Shown in pieces: positions 16,298-24,358 of a stretch of 64,000 nt of DNA (position 1 is the first letter of the stretch; every line of letters starts with the position of its first letter). The notes under the pieces were generated by a model, which worked only from the letters and a program-made list of their open reading frames with translations, did no database searches and was not told the DNA's origin. The DNA comes from Pseudomonas ovata (GTDB taxonomy: Bacteria; Pseudomonadota; Gammaproteobacteria; Pseudomonadales; Pseudomonadaceae). A program made the position numbers and the translations under genes. Location: NCBI RefSeq assembly GCF_003131185.1, contig NZ_QFFU01000015.1, forward strand, positions 62,001-126,000, in the 5' to 3' direction.

Positions 16298-17218
16298 TCA
16301 TTCGAACTGATGCCGATTGTCCGGCGTGATCAGCTGGAAAGGCACCCAGATCAAAGAGGTCTCCAATGGCTGACCCTGGGCCAGGCGAAGTGCTGCATCC
16401 ACGGCTTGCCTGGCCTGGCCTGCGGCGTCCTGGAAGACGCTGACCGCCAGTTTTCCACTGGCCATCAATTGCAATCCATCCGGTGTGCCATCGATGCCAC
16501 CGACCAGGTAGTCTTTGGCCTGCTTGCCAGCCTTCTCCAGGCCCATGATGGCGCCAATGGCCATTTCGTCGTTATTGGCGGCAATGATCGAAAAGTCCAG
16601 GCCTTGCTTGACCCAGTCGTTCACCACGGTGGCGGCCTGGTTACGCTCCCAGTTGGCCACCTTTTTCTGCACGATTTTCATGCCCGGGTATTTGGCGACG
16701 ACGTGTTCCACATCCTCGGTGCGCATCCGCGAAGCGGCATTGCCGGGATCGCCTACCACTATGACCACGTTGCCTTTGTAGCCGGCACGACGCGCCAGTT
16801 CTTCCATTTGCAGCGTGCCGGACTCCAGCTCGTTGGAGCCGACGTAGGCGGTTTGTGCTGCCAGCTTTTCCAGCGCCGGGCTACGGTTGACAAAGACCAG
16901 CGGGATCCTGGCCGCGTCAGCCAGCTTCATCATCTGCGCCGAACTTTTGTCGTCGACCGTCGCCACAATGATTGCGTCCACTTTAGAATCGATCAGGTTG
17001 CGAAACTGCCTCATCTGCAAGTCGGCGTTGTCCTGACCGTTCTCCATGAAGACATCGGCACTCACCGAGGTCGCGTGCTGCTGCACGCTGTTGCGCAGAA
17101 GCGTCTGGAAATTGTCATCGTACTTGGCCATGGCGACACCCAGCAGCGGTGTAGCGGCCTGAGCCAGGCCGGTGATGAACAGCATCGAACCCAGAATGAG
17201 CATTGACCCTGCTTTCAT
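16298..17218 (-). CDS. Periplasmic sugar-binding protein, RbsB-like, without adjacent ABC genes
   Basis: A protein of 306 residues. The ATG at 17218 is preceded by GGAGG at seven bases. The signal peptide is MKAGSMLILGSMLFITGLAQA. The mature protein is a type I periplasmic-binding fold of the ribose/inositol group: FQTLLRNSVQQHA, VDAIIVATVDDKSS, RIPLVFVNRSP, YVGSNELESG, AANNDEMAIGAIMGLEKAG and GIDGTPDGLQLM. No permease or ATPase gene is near. It lies 18 bp after an HBM-type chemoreceptor gene on the same strand and is probably co-transcribed, so it may serve as a chemotaxis ligand carrier rather than a transport component; that role is inferred. Confidence 0.88.
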   Translation of the reverse strand: MKAGSMLILGSMLFITGLAQAATPLLGVAMAKYDDNFQTLLRNSVQQHATSVSADVFMENGQDNADLQMRQFRNLIDSKVDAIIVATVDDKSSAQMMKLADAARIPLVFVNRSPALEKLAAQTAYVGSNELESGTLQMEELARRAGYKGNVVIVVGDPGNAASRMRTEDVEHVVAKYPGMKIVQKKVANWERNQAATVVNDWVKQGLDFSIIAANNDEMAIGAIMGLEKAGKQAKDYLVGGIDGTPDGLQLMASGKLAVSVFQDAAGQARQAVDAALRLAQGQPLETSLIWVPFQLITPDNRHQFE

Positions 17219-17236
17219 TTTTCTGACCTCCAAGGG

Positions 17237-19222
17237 TCAAACTTTGAATTGTTGAAGCAGCTCGCGCTGCACACTGGCCATCTTCGACAGGCTCTGGCTA
17301 CTGCTCGCTGACTGCTCGGCGCCGTCAGCGGCCTGCTGGGCAGAATCGTTGATCTGAATGACCATCCGGCTGGTGTCTTGCACGGTGGCGCTCTGTTGCT
17401 CGGTGGCCGCGGCAATCTGGATATTCATGTCGCGGATGGTGCCGACCGCCTCGCTCATCGACAGCAGCAACTCCCCGGCACCCGAGGCCAGCGTCACACA
17501 CTGGCTCGATTGCTGTTGGCTTTCGTTCATCACCTGCACGACCGAATGAATCTTTTCCTGCATCTTGCCGATCACGTCCTGGATTTCCCCGGTCGAGGTC
17601 TGGGTACGGCCGGCCAGTGAACGTACCTCGTCAGCGACCACGGCAAAGCCTCGACCCTGCTCGCCGGCGCGAGCCGCTTCAATGGCGGCATTGAGGGCCA
17701 GCAGGTTGGTCTGCTCGGCGATGGCACGGATCGCCACGACAATGCCCTCGATGCTCTGGCCATACCGTTGCAGCTCGTCAGTGACTTCGGCAGCCTTGTT
17801 GACCTGTTCGGCCTGCTGGCGAATATTGACGATGGTTTCAGACACACGCTCTTGCACCGCATCGGTCAGGTCGCGGGTATCGTCCACGGCCTTGCGCGTA
17901 TCCTGCGCGCGCCGTGCAACCTCCTCCACCGTGCTTTCCATTTGCGTCATGGCCGAGGCGGCCGATTGCAGCTTGTCCTTTTGCTCATCCACCACGCGGG
18001 TGGTCTGTTCACTGTTGAGGGCGTTGTTTCCTGCGGTGACGGCCAGGGTGTCGGCCGAGCGGATCAGTTCGGTAAAAATCGTGCGCAACGCCCCGGTCAG
18101 TTCATTCAGGTAACCGCCCAGCTCACCAAATTCATCCCGGCGACTGACATCGAAGCTGACGCGCATATCGCCGCCGGTCAGTTGCTTGAGGACTTCACGG
18201 AAGGCGGCCAGCGGTCTGCGCAGGCTGAAAGCGACCCAGAGACCAATGAGCACCGCCGCCACCATTGCCAGGACACAGGCGAGCAGCAACCAGGTGCGGC
18301 CGGTACTGATGGTGGCATTGGCAGCATCCCTGGCCTGATTGGCCACTTCAAGCGCCTGACTGCCGAATTGACCGATCTGCGCCAGGGTGGATTGCAACGT
18401 GGTCTCGACTGCCTGGCGTTGCTGCAGCACTTGTGCGTCCAGTTGCGCTTCTGCCTGATAAGCCCGAAACAGCCCGTCGGCCGCCGTCAAGTCCGTCAGC
18501 AGGCGATTGACCATGACCCCGGTGATCCGTCCGATCCTTGGATCGACCGCCGTCATGGCCTGCAGGCGCGTATTGATCACTTCGTCCTGCAGATTGAGTA
18601 CGCGCTGCAAGACGCCGATATCGGGTGTGGCGGCGTGCGCAGCCAGGCCGTCGTAGGCTTTATTGACCTCAAGCAACAACTGTTCTGCGGCGGCGACTTG
18701 CGCTACTGCGTCTTCACTGCGTGCGCCGGCAATGTAATCACGTAAATAACGGGTCAATTGAGCCGCTTGCACGGTGCTGTAGCTTTGCAATAAGCGGTTC
18801 AACGCCAGTTGTTGCACGTGCGCGCGATGCACGGCGATCAGGGCCTTGGCCTGTTCGGCGTAAACACTGACGGACTGACGTTCTTGCGCGAGACTGGCCC
18901 GCAGTTCATCGCGATCGCCGATATAAGCATCGGTGCGTCCCAGCAACTCGTTGAATTGACGAATACTGTCATCAAACGGTTGTTGACCGGCATCAATCTG
19001 CGCCAGGTTATCGTTGATCAAATTGGCCAACAACGCCTGGTGGGCGCGCAGGATATACACATACAACTCGCTGGCGGCGCGACTCAAGGGCGCCGACTGG
19101 CCAGTGATCACGGTCAAACGATCACTGATGGACCGTGTGTTCTGATAGCTGAGACCCGCCATTGCCAACAGCAATAGCACCAATACCGCAAACCCGCCGA
19201 TTACTCGCTGCAAAATGGTCAT
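17237..19222 (-). CDS. Methyl-accepting chemotaxis protein, probable HBM (helical bimodular) sensor
   Basis: A protein of 661 residues. Membrane segment 1 is at residues 8-26. An all-helical periplasmic region of about 250 residues follows (residues 30-285, with TGQSAPLSRAASELYVYILR and the second bundle near YLRDYIAGARSEDAV). This matches the size and pattern of HBM sensor domains such as those of P. putida McpS/McpQ. Segment 2 is near 310-330, then HAMP, and the signalling tip EQTNLLALNAAIEAARAGEQ...GRGFAVVADEVRSLA. HBM receptors often sense TCA-cycle acids or polyamines. The gene for a sugar-binding protein follows immediately, which makes indirect sensing possible. Confidence 0.9.
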   Translation of the reverse strand: MTILQRVIGGFAVLVLLLLAMAGLSYQNTRSISDRLTVITGQSAPLSRAASELYVYILRAHQALLANLINDNLAQIDAGQQPFDDSIRQFNELLGRTDAYIGDRDELRASLAQERQSVSVYAEQAKALIAVHRAHVQQLALNRLLQSYSTVQAAQLTRYLRDYIAGARSEDAVAQVAAAEQLLLEVNKAYDGLAAHAATPDIGVLQRVLNLQDEVINTRLQAMTAVDPRIGRITGVMVNRLLTDLTAADGLFRAYQAEAQLDAQVLQQRQAVETTLQSTLAQIGQFGSQALEVANQARDAANATISTGRTWLLLACVLAMVAAVLIGLWVAFSLRRPLAAFREVLKQLTGGDMRVSFDVSRRDEFGELGGYLNELTGALRTIFTELIRSADTLAVTAGNNALNSEQTTRVVDEQKDKLQSAASAMTQMESTVEEVARRAQDTRKAVDDTRDLTDAVQERVSETIVNIRQQAEQVNKAAEVTDELQRYGQSIEGIVVAIRAIAEQTNLLALNAAIEAARAGEQGRGFAVVADEVRSLAGRTQTSTGEIQDVIGKMQEKIHSVVQVMNESQQQSSQCVTLASGAGELLLSMSEAVGTIRDMNIQIAAATEQQSATVQDTSRMVIQINDSAQQAADGAEQSASSSQSLSKMASVQRELLQQFKV

Positions 19223-19658
19223 GGACGCCCTCTTTGGTTTTTATTCGTGAGCTTTCGATACCCAAGCCGGTCTTTAACCAAGGTGCCATGTTGGCTATCG
19301 ACCCGGCGCAAGGAACCTTGATAGACGCCAGCGCCCTTGCGACCACTTTATTATTGCCCGCCCGCTCCTCTTGCTTCGTCATGCGCCTGACGCCTCTTAC
19401 AAACCTTTGATAGATAAGCGCATTCATCCAGCGGCAAGGGCATGGGGCACGGCTGTCTCAACGGGACATCATGCACGTCTTGAAAAACGCTGACGCGCCA
19501 TCCATTTTGCAGACCGCAATGGACAGGTGCTTGAGAAATAATGCCGCCTGACCAGATTCTGAAGCATTTGGCAGGTACAATCGCGCCATCACGAAGGCTC
19601 AGAATCGGCCTGAAAGCCGCCATACAGAGCTCTCAAGCATGACTACATGGAGGTCAGG
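19223..19658. other. 436-bp intergenic region without a supported gene
   Basis: This region lies between the divergent chemoreceptor (leftward) and a small protein (rightward). Short open frames on the minus strand have no ribosome-binding site or recognisable similarity. A TAAAG box upstream of the chemoreceptor lacks a GCCGATAA partner at the FliA spacing. I see no repeat element, terminator or RNA gene here. Confidence 0.6.
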
Positions 19659-19925
19659 ATGGAAACGTCGGTTGATGTAATCCGCACGCAAATCAGGAAC
19701 GCAGAGCCCGTACTCAAAATGCTGGACGAGCGCATGGAGGCGATTGAATTCGATCCGCGTGTGCCATCGAGCGTGGAAGCGGCGACGGTCAGGGTAAAGC
19801 AGATCGTCGAAGACCTGATGACCCCCTTCAAGGCCAACCCGGTGCTGGGCCCCCTGGCCGCCGAACTCAAATCAAATTACCTGGATAACATCCGATTTCG
19901 CGTCAGCGAGGCGCGCAAGGCATAG
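19659..19925 (+). CDS. Small conserved hypothetical protein, 88 residues
   Basis: It begins METSVDVIRTQIRNAEP at the ATG at 19659, which has GGAGG five bases upstream; an in-frame ATG twelve bases earlier overlaps the Shine-Dalgarno sequence and is not preferred. The protein is helical and soluble, with acidic and amphipathic stretches and no signal peptide. I recognise no domain. It converges with the small gene at 19933-20130. Confidence 0.7.
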   Translation: METSVDVIRTQIRNAEPVLKMLDERMEAIEFDPRVPSSVEAATVRVKQIVEDLMTPFKANPVLGPLAAELKSNYLDNIRFRVSEARKA

Positions 19926-19932
19926 CGGCACG

Positions 19933-20130
19933 TTATCGATCAGGCCCTGCACAATAGGCGTCCAGGGCAGCACTGGCCTGTGAGACGGCTTTTCGATAGC
20001 GGTTGAGTTCGGCCCACTCCTCCTCACTGGAGGGATAAGGTGCCGAGTCGAAGTGTTTGCGGTACGCGGTGTAGGCATCGGCCAGGTGTTGCTCCAGCCG
20101 TTCGACTTCTGCTCGTTCACGGTGTGGCAT
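19933..20130 (-). CDS. Small hypothetical protein, 65 residues
   Basis: It begins MPHRERAEVERLEQHLADAY at the ATG at 20130 with GGAGAA seven bases upstream. The frame continues upstream but without similarity and into the nudix gene. The protein is charged and helical, with a SSEEEWAELNRYRKAV segment, and is probably a short helical hairpin. It lies 26 bp after the Nudix gene on the same strand and is probably co-transcribed with it. Function unknown. Confidence 0.65.
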   Translation of the reverse strand: MPHRERAEVERLEQHLADAYTAYRKHFDSAPYPSSEEEWAELNRYRKAVSQASAALDAYCAGPDR

Positions 20131-20156
20131 GGCGATCTTCTCCGGTAGTGAAAAAC

Positions 20157-20576
20157 CTAATGAAGCGTCAGCTTGCGCTCCAGATCCGGGGCACAACGCT
20201 TGAGCAACGAGCGGATCGGGCCGCGTATATCCCGCTTGCACAGTTCCTTGACCGAAAGCCACCGGCAATCGTCGATCTCATTGCACGGGCGTGGTTTCCT
20301 GGACGCTGCCCTGCGCGCTTCGAAAATGAAATGGATGACCGCCTCTTCCCGGTAGGTGGAGACGAACGTCAGCGAGTTGAACTCAAGCCCGGTTTCCTCG
20401 GCCATTTCCCGCAAGGCTGCGGCCTTGGGGGTTTCTCCACGCTCGACCCGCCCCCCTGGCAGGTTCCATTTGGCTTTGCGCTTGCGCACAAACAGGATCT
20501 CGTCGTCACGGCAGTAAATCACCGTGGCACGCCGCTTGAGGTGTTTGGATTTCTCCGACGAGCTGGCTGTTCCCAT
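20157..20576 (-). CDS. Nudix hydrolase
   Basis: A protein of 139 residues from the ATG at 20576 (AAGGA seven bases upstream). The Nudix box GX5EX7REUXEEXGU is complete in GRVERGETPKAAALREMAEE followed by TGLEF. After the box come FIFEARRAASRKPRPCNEID and WLSVKEL, the usual second half of a pyrophosphohydrolase fold. The substrate (nucleoside or dinucleoside polyphosphate, or another X-linked diphosphate) cannot be told. The small gene at 19933 follows on the same strand. Confidence 0.92.
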   Translation of the reverse strand: MGTASSSEKSKHLKRRATVIYCRDDEILFVRKRKAKWNLPGGRVERGETPKAAALREMAEETGLEFNSLTFVSTYREEAVIHFIFEARRAASRKPRPCNEIDDCRWLSVKELCKRDIRGPIRSLLKRCAPDLERKLTLH

Positions 20577-20728
20577 GATCGATCCTTTCACTGAGTCCAT
20601 TCGAAAACCGCACAGCCAAACCGGACAACAGACTGCTGTCCCCATACTGAGCTGCTCAGGTGTCGGTATGATGACCAGACCTGTGAAATGAAAGTTCAGA
20701 GTGCGCCGCCCGTCGGCACCGCCAAGGT

Positions 20729-21052
20729 TTACCCCAGCGTAATCAACCCTTGGCGCGCAATGCGCGTGAGGTCGTGAATCACACTGGCGGCACTGGCCGG
20801 ATCCGGCGCATGGATCACTGCCAGGTCGAACTCATCGTTGCGGTAGGCCGCCAGCGACTGGGTGGTGTCGACGAACTGCAACAGGAAGGCACTGGCCTTG
20901 CCGCCCTTGCGCGGCCAGCCATCGAGGTAGCGCAACAGCGTGGACTGGTGCGCGCCACCGAGCAGGATACGGGGGTTCTTGCGCCCGATGTAGGCGGTGA
21001 TGGGCGAGAGGCGCAAAGGACGTTGCAGCGAACGGCGAAGGGATTGGCTCAT
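20729..21052 (-). CDS. Conserved hypothetical protein, 107 residues
   Basis: It begins MSQSLRRSLQRPLRLSPITA and has the central stretch YIGRKNPRILLGGAHQSTLL and later DLAVIHAPDPASAASVIHDL, which reads like half of a Rossmann-type alpha/beta fold with a strand-loop-helix rhythm. I recognise it only as a Pseudomonas-type conserved protein of unknown role. The Shine-Dalgarno sequence upstream of 21052 is weak. It is isolated by a strong hairpin from the DoxX gene upstream. Confidence 0.65.
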   Translation of the reverse strand: MSQSLRRSLQRPLRLSPITAYIGRKNPRILLGGAHQSTLLRYLDGWPRKGGKASAFLLQFVDTTQSLAAYRNDEFDLAVIHAPDPASAASVIHDLTRIARQGLITLG

Positions 21053-21220
21053 GATGGATACTCGGCCTCACAGGTTCCGCTGGGCAGCGGTGGGAGGCGA
21101 CACCGAACCAACGTTTTAGCGGTATTTCGGCTTTCGCCAGGCGCCCCGCAAGTAGTTGTTAAATCGGCGCTGACGGCAATCCTAGAGACGCCCCTGCGCC
21201 TTGTCAATTGCCAGAAACAG

Positions 21221-21253
21221 CTCGCCCCGGCAGCCAGTGGCTGCCGGGGCGAG
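21221..21253 (-). terminator. Strong GC-rich hairpin after the DoxX gene
   Basis: A perfect 15-bp inverted repeat (CTCGCCCCGGCAGCC and its complement) with a 3-base loop lies 21 bp beyond the doxX-like stop. On the minus strand the stem is followed by CTGTTTCTGG, a short imperfect T-rich tail. Probably a transcription terminator between the DoxX gene and the 107-residue gene. Confidence 0.65.
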
Positions 21254-21273
21254 GTCATGCGTGCAGGTCACCC

Positions 21274-21714
21274 TCAGAGACGGCGGGCGATGGCGCCATC
21301 GAGCGACAGTTTGCCGGCACCTTCGATCAGCACCGCCAGGGCGCCACCGAGCAAGGCCAGGGCAAACTCGTAACCGTTGTTGCTCATGAACAGGCCGTTG
21401 CTCAAGTGCACCGAGACAATCGCCACCGCCAGCAGGAAGACCAGCACCGCAGCCGCCGGACGGGCCAGCAGGCCGAGCAGCAGGGCCAGGCCGCCGAAGA
21501 ACTCACCGCTGCCGGACAACAGCGCCATCAGGTAGCCGGGGTTGAGGCCGATACTGGCCATCCACTGCCCGGTGCCTTCCAGCCCGTAGCCGCCAAAGGC
21601 GCCGAACAGTTTCTGGCTGCCGTGAGCAATGAAAATGATGCCGACGATGATGCGCACAGCGGTGAGGCCGAAACCTGCACGGGTGGAGAGAAGGGTATTG
21701 AGCAGCGCTTTCAT
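21274..21714 (-). CDS. DoxX family membrane protein
   Basis: A protein of 146 residues with four hydrophobic segments, typical of DoxX/YqjF-type inner-membrane proteins. RIIVGIIFIAHGSQKLFG followed by FGGYGLEGTGQWMASIGL and SGSGEFFGGLALLLGLLAR is the family signature. Proteins of this kind are linked to oxidative stress or quinone and thiol metabolism, but the reaction is uncertain. It is a single gene with its own downstream hairpin terminator. Confidence 0.92.
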   Translation of the reverse strand: MKALLNTLLSTRAGFGLTAVRIIVGIIFIAHGSQKLFGAFGGYGLEGTGQWMASIGLNPGYLMALLSGSGEFFGGLALLLGLLARPAAAVLVFLLAVAIVSVHLSNGLFMSNNGYEFALALLGGALAVLIEGAGKLSLDGAIARRL

Positions 21715-21817
21715 GTGGGTGATTCCAATAAGGTGATGAGCGGGAATGGCGCCATCTTAATCGAACCAGCCAATATGAAAATCACAAAAATTGCCGCATA
21801 AATATCGAATTAATCGA

Positions 21818-23269
21818 TTATTTGCGCGCCGCATAAGTCGCCTGGCGCGGCCCTTCCAGTGACGCCCGCTGGCGGTCAAACGCCAGGTAATACTTGTTCA
21901 CACTATTGACGAACATGACCACGCCCGCGCCGTTCTGCTCCATGGCCACCCGCTCGGTCTGGAAAAACCATTTGTCGGGGTTCAAGCCACGTTTGCGCGC
22001 TTCCTGGCGCATCTTCTGGACGCGTTCCGGTCCCAGGTTATAGGCCGCCAGTACGAAAGCCATGCGCTCACGGTCGTTGATCTTGCGGCTGGCAAAAAAC
22101 TTGCGCTGGATCAGCGCCATGTAGCGCGACGCGGCCTGCACATTGCCATCGGCGTGCTGGATGTTGTTGACCCCGACACGCCGGGCGGCCGACGGCGTGA
22201 TCTGCAGCAAGCCGGTGGCCCCGCCACTGCCCTTGGCGCTCGGGTCCAGCTTGGACTCCTTGAACGCCAGGGCCGCCAGGTCGAGCCAGTCGATGCCTTG
22301 CGCCTCACCGTGGCGCTGCAGAATCGGCCGCAGTTGTTCAAGGCGCTGCAGGTTATTACGGGCCAACGGGCTGTTGACCCGGTACAGGGATTTATAGGCT
22401 TTTTCGAACGCCTGATCCTGCTGGGCCGGCGCTTTGTAGGTGCTCAGAAAGCGGTCGACATCGGCTTGCAGCAACCGGGCGTCCTGGCGCACGAACCAGC
22501 TGATATCGCCTTCGGTGCCGAACTTGAGGTTGCGATCCACCCGCAACCTGGGCATCACCCGCGCCCAGCGTTCGGCAATCGGCTGTTCCACCACGGTCAA
22601 CGGGTAGATCCCGGCCTGGACCATCTCCATCACATCTTCCACCGCCAGGCTCGGATCGGCCCACTCGATGTGCACCGGCGCCAGCTTGCGCAGCGCCAAG
22701 CGCTGGTTCAGCCGCTGCACTGCGACATCGGCCACGCTGCCGGCCGGCAGGCTCAGGGTGCGGCCAGATAACTGCTCAAGCTGCTTGAAGCTGCGCTGCC
22801 CGCGAGCGCCGACCAGCACCAGTGGCACATCGGCGACAATGGCGCGGCTGGCCACTACGCCCTTGACGGCCTGCTCGTCGAGCAGTTCGCTGGGCGCCAC
22901 CAGGTCGCCCTCACCACGCAGCAAGGCCCCGAGCAACTGGTCCTTGGCCTTGGGAATGAACTTGACCGTAATCTTCTGCCCGGCCTTGTCCTGGCTGTTG
23001 AGGTAACGCTCGAAGGCTTGCAGGCGATGGTACTCGACGCCGATTTCCTGCCCCTTGACGTCGCCTGAGCTATTGCGGCTCTGGTTGACCAGCACCCGCA
23101 GCACCCTGCTGGTGCGAATGGCCGGCAGGTCGCGGACCTGGGGGGCCTTGTGCACCGCATGTGGCCCGCTCTGACGGGTTTCACGCGCTTCACGGGCCTC
23201 AGCCAGCGGGGCGACCAGAGACAGGGGCAAGGACAGGCAGACAACAGACAAAAGCGCGGCTCGGATCAT
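21818..23269 (-). CDS. MltF-like lytic transglycosylase with SBP-like N-terminal domain
   Basis: A protein of 483 residues with a signal peptide (residues 1-25, ending LAEA). Residues 50-285 resemble an extracellular solute-binding (SBP_bac_3) domain: VLVNQSRNSSGDVKGQEIGV and a PAGSVADVAVQRLN segment. Residues 315-450 are an SLT lysozyme-like domain with the catalytic Glu in LAALAFKESKLDPSAKGSGG, then ATGLLQITPSAARRVGV and VLAAYNLGPERV. It cleaves the peptidoglycan glycan backbone in the periplasm, with the N-terminal domain likely regulatory as in MltF. Pseudomonas has more than one MltF-type protein, so I give no symbol. Confidence 0.88.
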   Translation of the reverse strand: MIRAALLSVVCLSLPLSLVAPLAEAREARETRQSGPHAVHKAPQVRDLPAIRTSRVLRVLVNQSRNSSGDVKGQEIGVEYHRLQAFERYLNSQDKAGQKITVKFIPKAKDQLLGALLRGEGDLVAPSELLDEQAVKGVVASRAIVADVPLVLVGARGQRSFKQLEQLSGRTLSLPAGSVADVAVQRLNQRLALRKLAPVHIEWADPSLAVEDVMEMVQAGIYPLTVVEQPIAERWARVMPRLRVDRNLKFGTEGDISWFVRQDARLLQADVDRFLSTYKAPAQQDQAFEKAYKSLYRVNSPLARNNLQRLEQLRPILQRHGEAQGIDWLDLAALAFKESKLDPSAKGSGGATGLLQITPSAARRVGVNNIQHADGNVQAASRYMALIQRKFFASRKINDRERMAFVLAAYNLGPERVQKMRQEARKRGLNPDKWFFQTERVAMEQNGAGVVMFVNSVNKYYLAFDRQRASLEGPRQATYAARK

Positions 23270-23452
23270 TCGCTCTCCATGGGTATTCCAGGGTGGTCAG
23301 ACAGAAAAAAGGACCCTGGCGATGACGCCATGATCCCTTCAGGTGTTGCCAAAAGCGTTGAACCGTCGGGCTCAAGGGGTTGAATGCACAGCCTTTTCGG
23401 GTCGTTGCGCAGGCTCTGGTATGCTCGGACGCATTCAGCCAGAGGTAGCACC

Positions 23453-24292
23453 ATGCAATTGATCGACATCGGCGTCAACCTGACCAACGCCAGCTTCGCA
23501 GCCGACCGACCGGCGGTGCTGCAGCGCGCGTACGCCGCCGGCGTCGCCCAGTTGGTGCTGACCGGCACCAGTCTGGCGTGCAGCGAAGAGAGCCTGAACC
23601 TGTGCCATGAGCTGGACGAAAGCGGCCAGCGGCTGTTCTCCACCGCCGGTGTACACCCGCATTCGGCCAGCGACTGGAACAGCGACAGCGAACGCACCTT
23701 GCAGGCCTTGCTGCAGCAGGACCGGGTGCGCGCCGTGGGTGAATGCGGGCTGGACTTCAACCGTGACTTCTCGCCACGCCCCCAGCAGGAACGCGTGCTG
23801 CACGCGCACCTGGCGCTGGCTGTGCAACTGCAACGGCCAGTGTTCCTGCATGAGCGCGACGCCGGCGAGCGCCTGCTGGACATCCTGCGCGACTACCGCG
23901 ACCACCTGCCGGCCGCCGTGGTGCATTGCTTTACCGGTGAGCAGCAGACGCTGTACCGCTATTTGGACCTGGACCTGCACATCGGCATCACCGGCTGGAT
24001 CTGCGATGAACGCCGGGGCAGCCATTTGCACCCGCTGATGCGCGACATTCCGCGCGGGCGCCTGATGCTGGAAAGCGACGCGCCCTGGCTGCTGCCGCGC
24101 AGCCTGCGACCCAAGCCGAAAAAAGGCCGCAACGAGCCGGCCTTCCTGACCGAAGTGCTGCGCGAAGTGGCCCTGCACCGGGGTGAACGCATCGAGGACC
24201 TGGCCCGCCACACCACTGACTGCGCCCGGGCGTTTTTCGGATTGCCGCAGTGGCCAGATGAAACATCTGGCGTTCTTGATCCAGATCAATAG
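23453..24292 (+). CDS. tatD: TatD family metal-dependent nuclease
   Basis: A protein of 279 residues from the ATG at 23453 (AGAGG seven bases upstream); the longer open frame to the left has no similarity. QLIDIGVNLTNASFAADR, LVLTGTSL, FSTAGVHPHSASDW, VGECGLDFNRDFSPR, PVFLHERDAGERLL, VVHCFTGE and LMLESDAPWLLPRSLRPK are the ordered TatD motifs, including the metal-binding His, Glu and Asp residues of the TIM-barrel amidohydrolase fold. It is a 3'-5' exonuclease on DNA or RNA in the cytoplasm. It follows the transglycosylase gene divergently. Confidence 0.94.
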   Translation: MQLIDIGVNLTNASFAADRPAVLQRAYAAGVAQLVLTGTSLACSEESLNLCHELDESGQRLFSTAGVHPHSASDWNSDSERTLQALLQQDRVRAVGECGLDFNRDFSPRPQQERVLHAHLALAVQLQRPVFLHERDAGERLLDILRDYRDHLPAAVVHCFTGEQQTLYRYLDLDLHIGITGWICDERRGSHLHPLMRDIPRGRLMLESDAPWLLPRSLRPKPKKGRNEPAFLTEVLREVALHRGERIEDLARHTTDCARAFFGLPQWPDETSGVLDPDQ

Positions 24293-24358
24293 CCGAGCCG
24301 AGAATTAAGGCAATGTGACATCACCTTGCCGATACCTCAGACGACTAGAAGACCACTC

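Noticed and set aside
19223..19350. FliA (sigma-28) promoter upstream of the HBM chemoreceptor
   Set aside because: A TAAAG box is present, but no GCCGATAA-like box lies at the required spacing.
19561..19600. Sigma-54 promoter (TTGGCAGG...CGC) before the gene at 19659
   Set aside because: The GG-GC distance is one base too long and the -12 element is poor.
19351..19623. 90-codon minus-strand open frame in the 436-bp gap
   Set aside because: There is no ribosome-binding site, the composition is irregular, and it is not recognisable; treated as chance.
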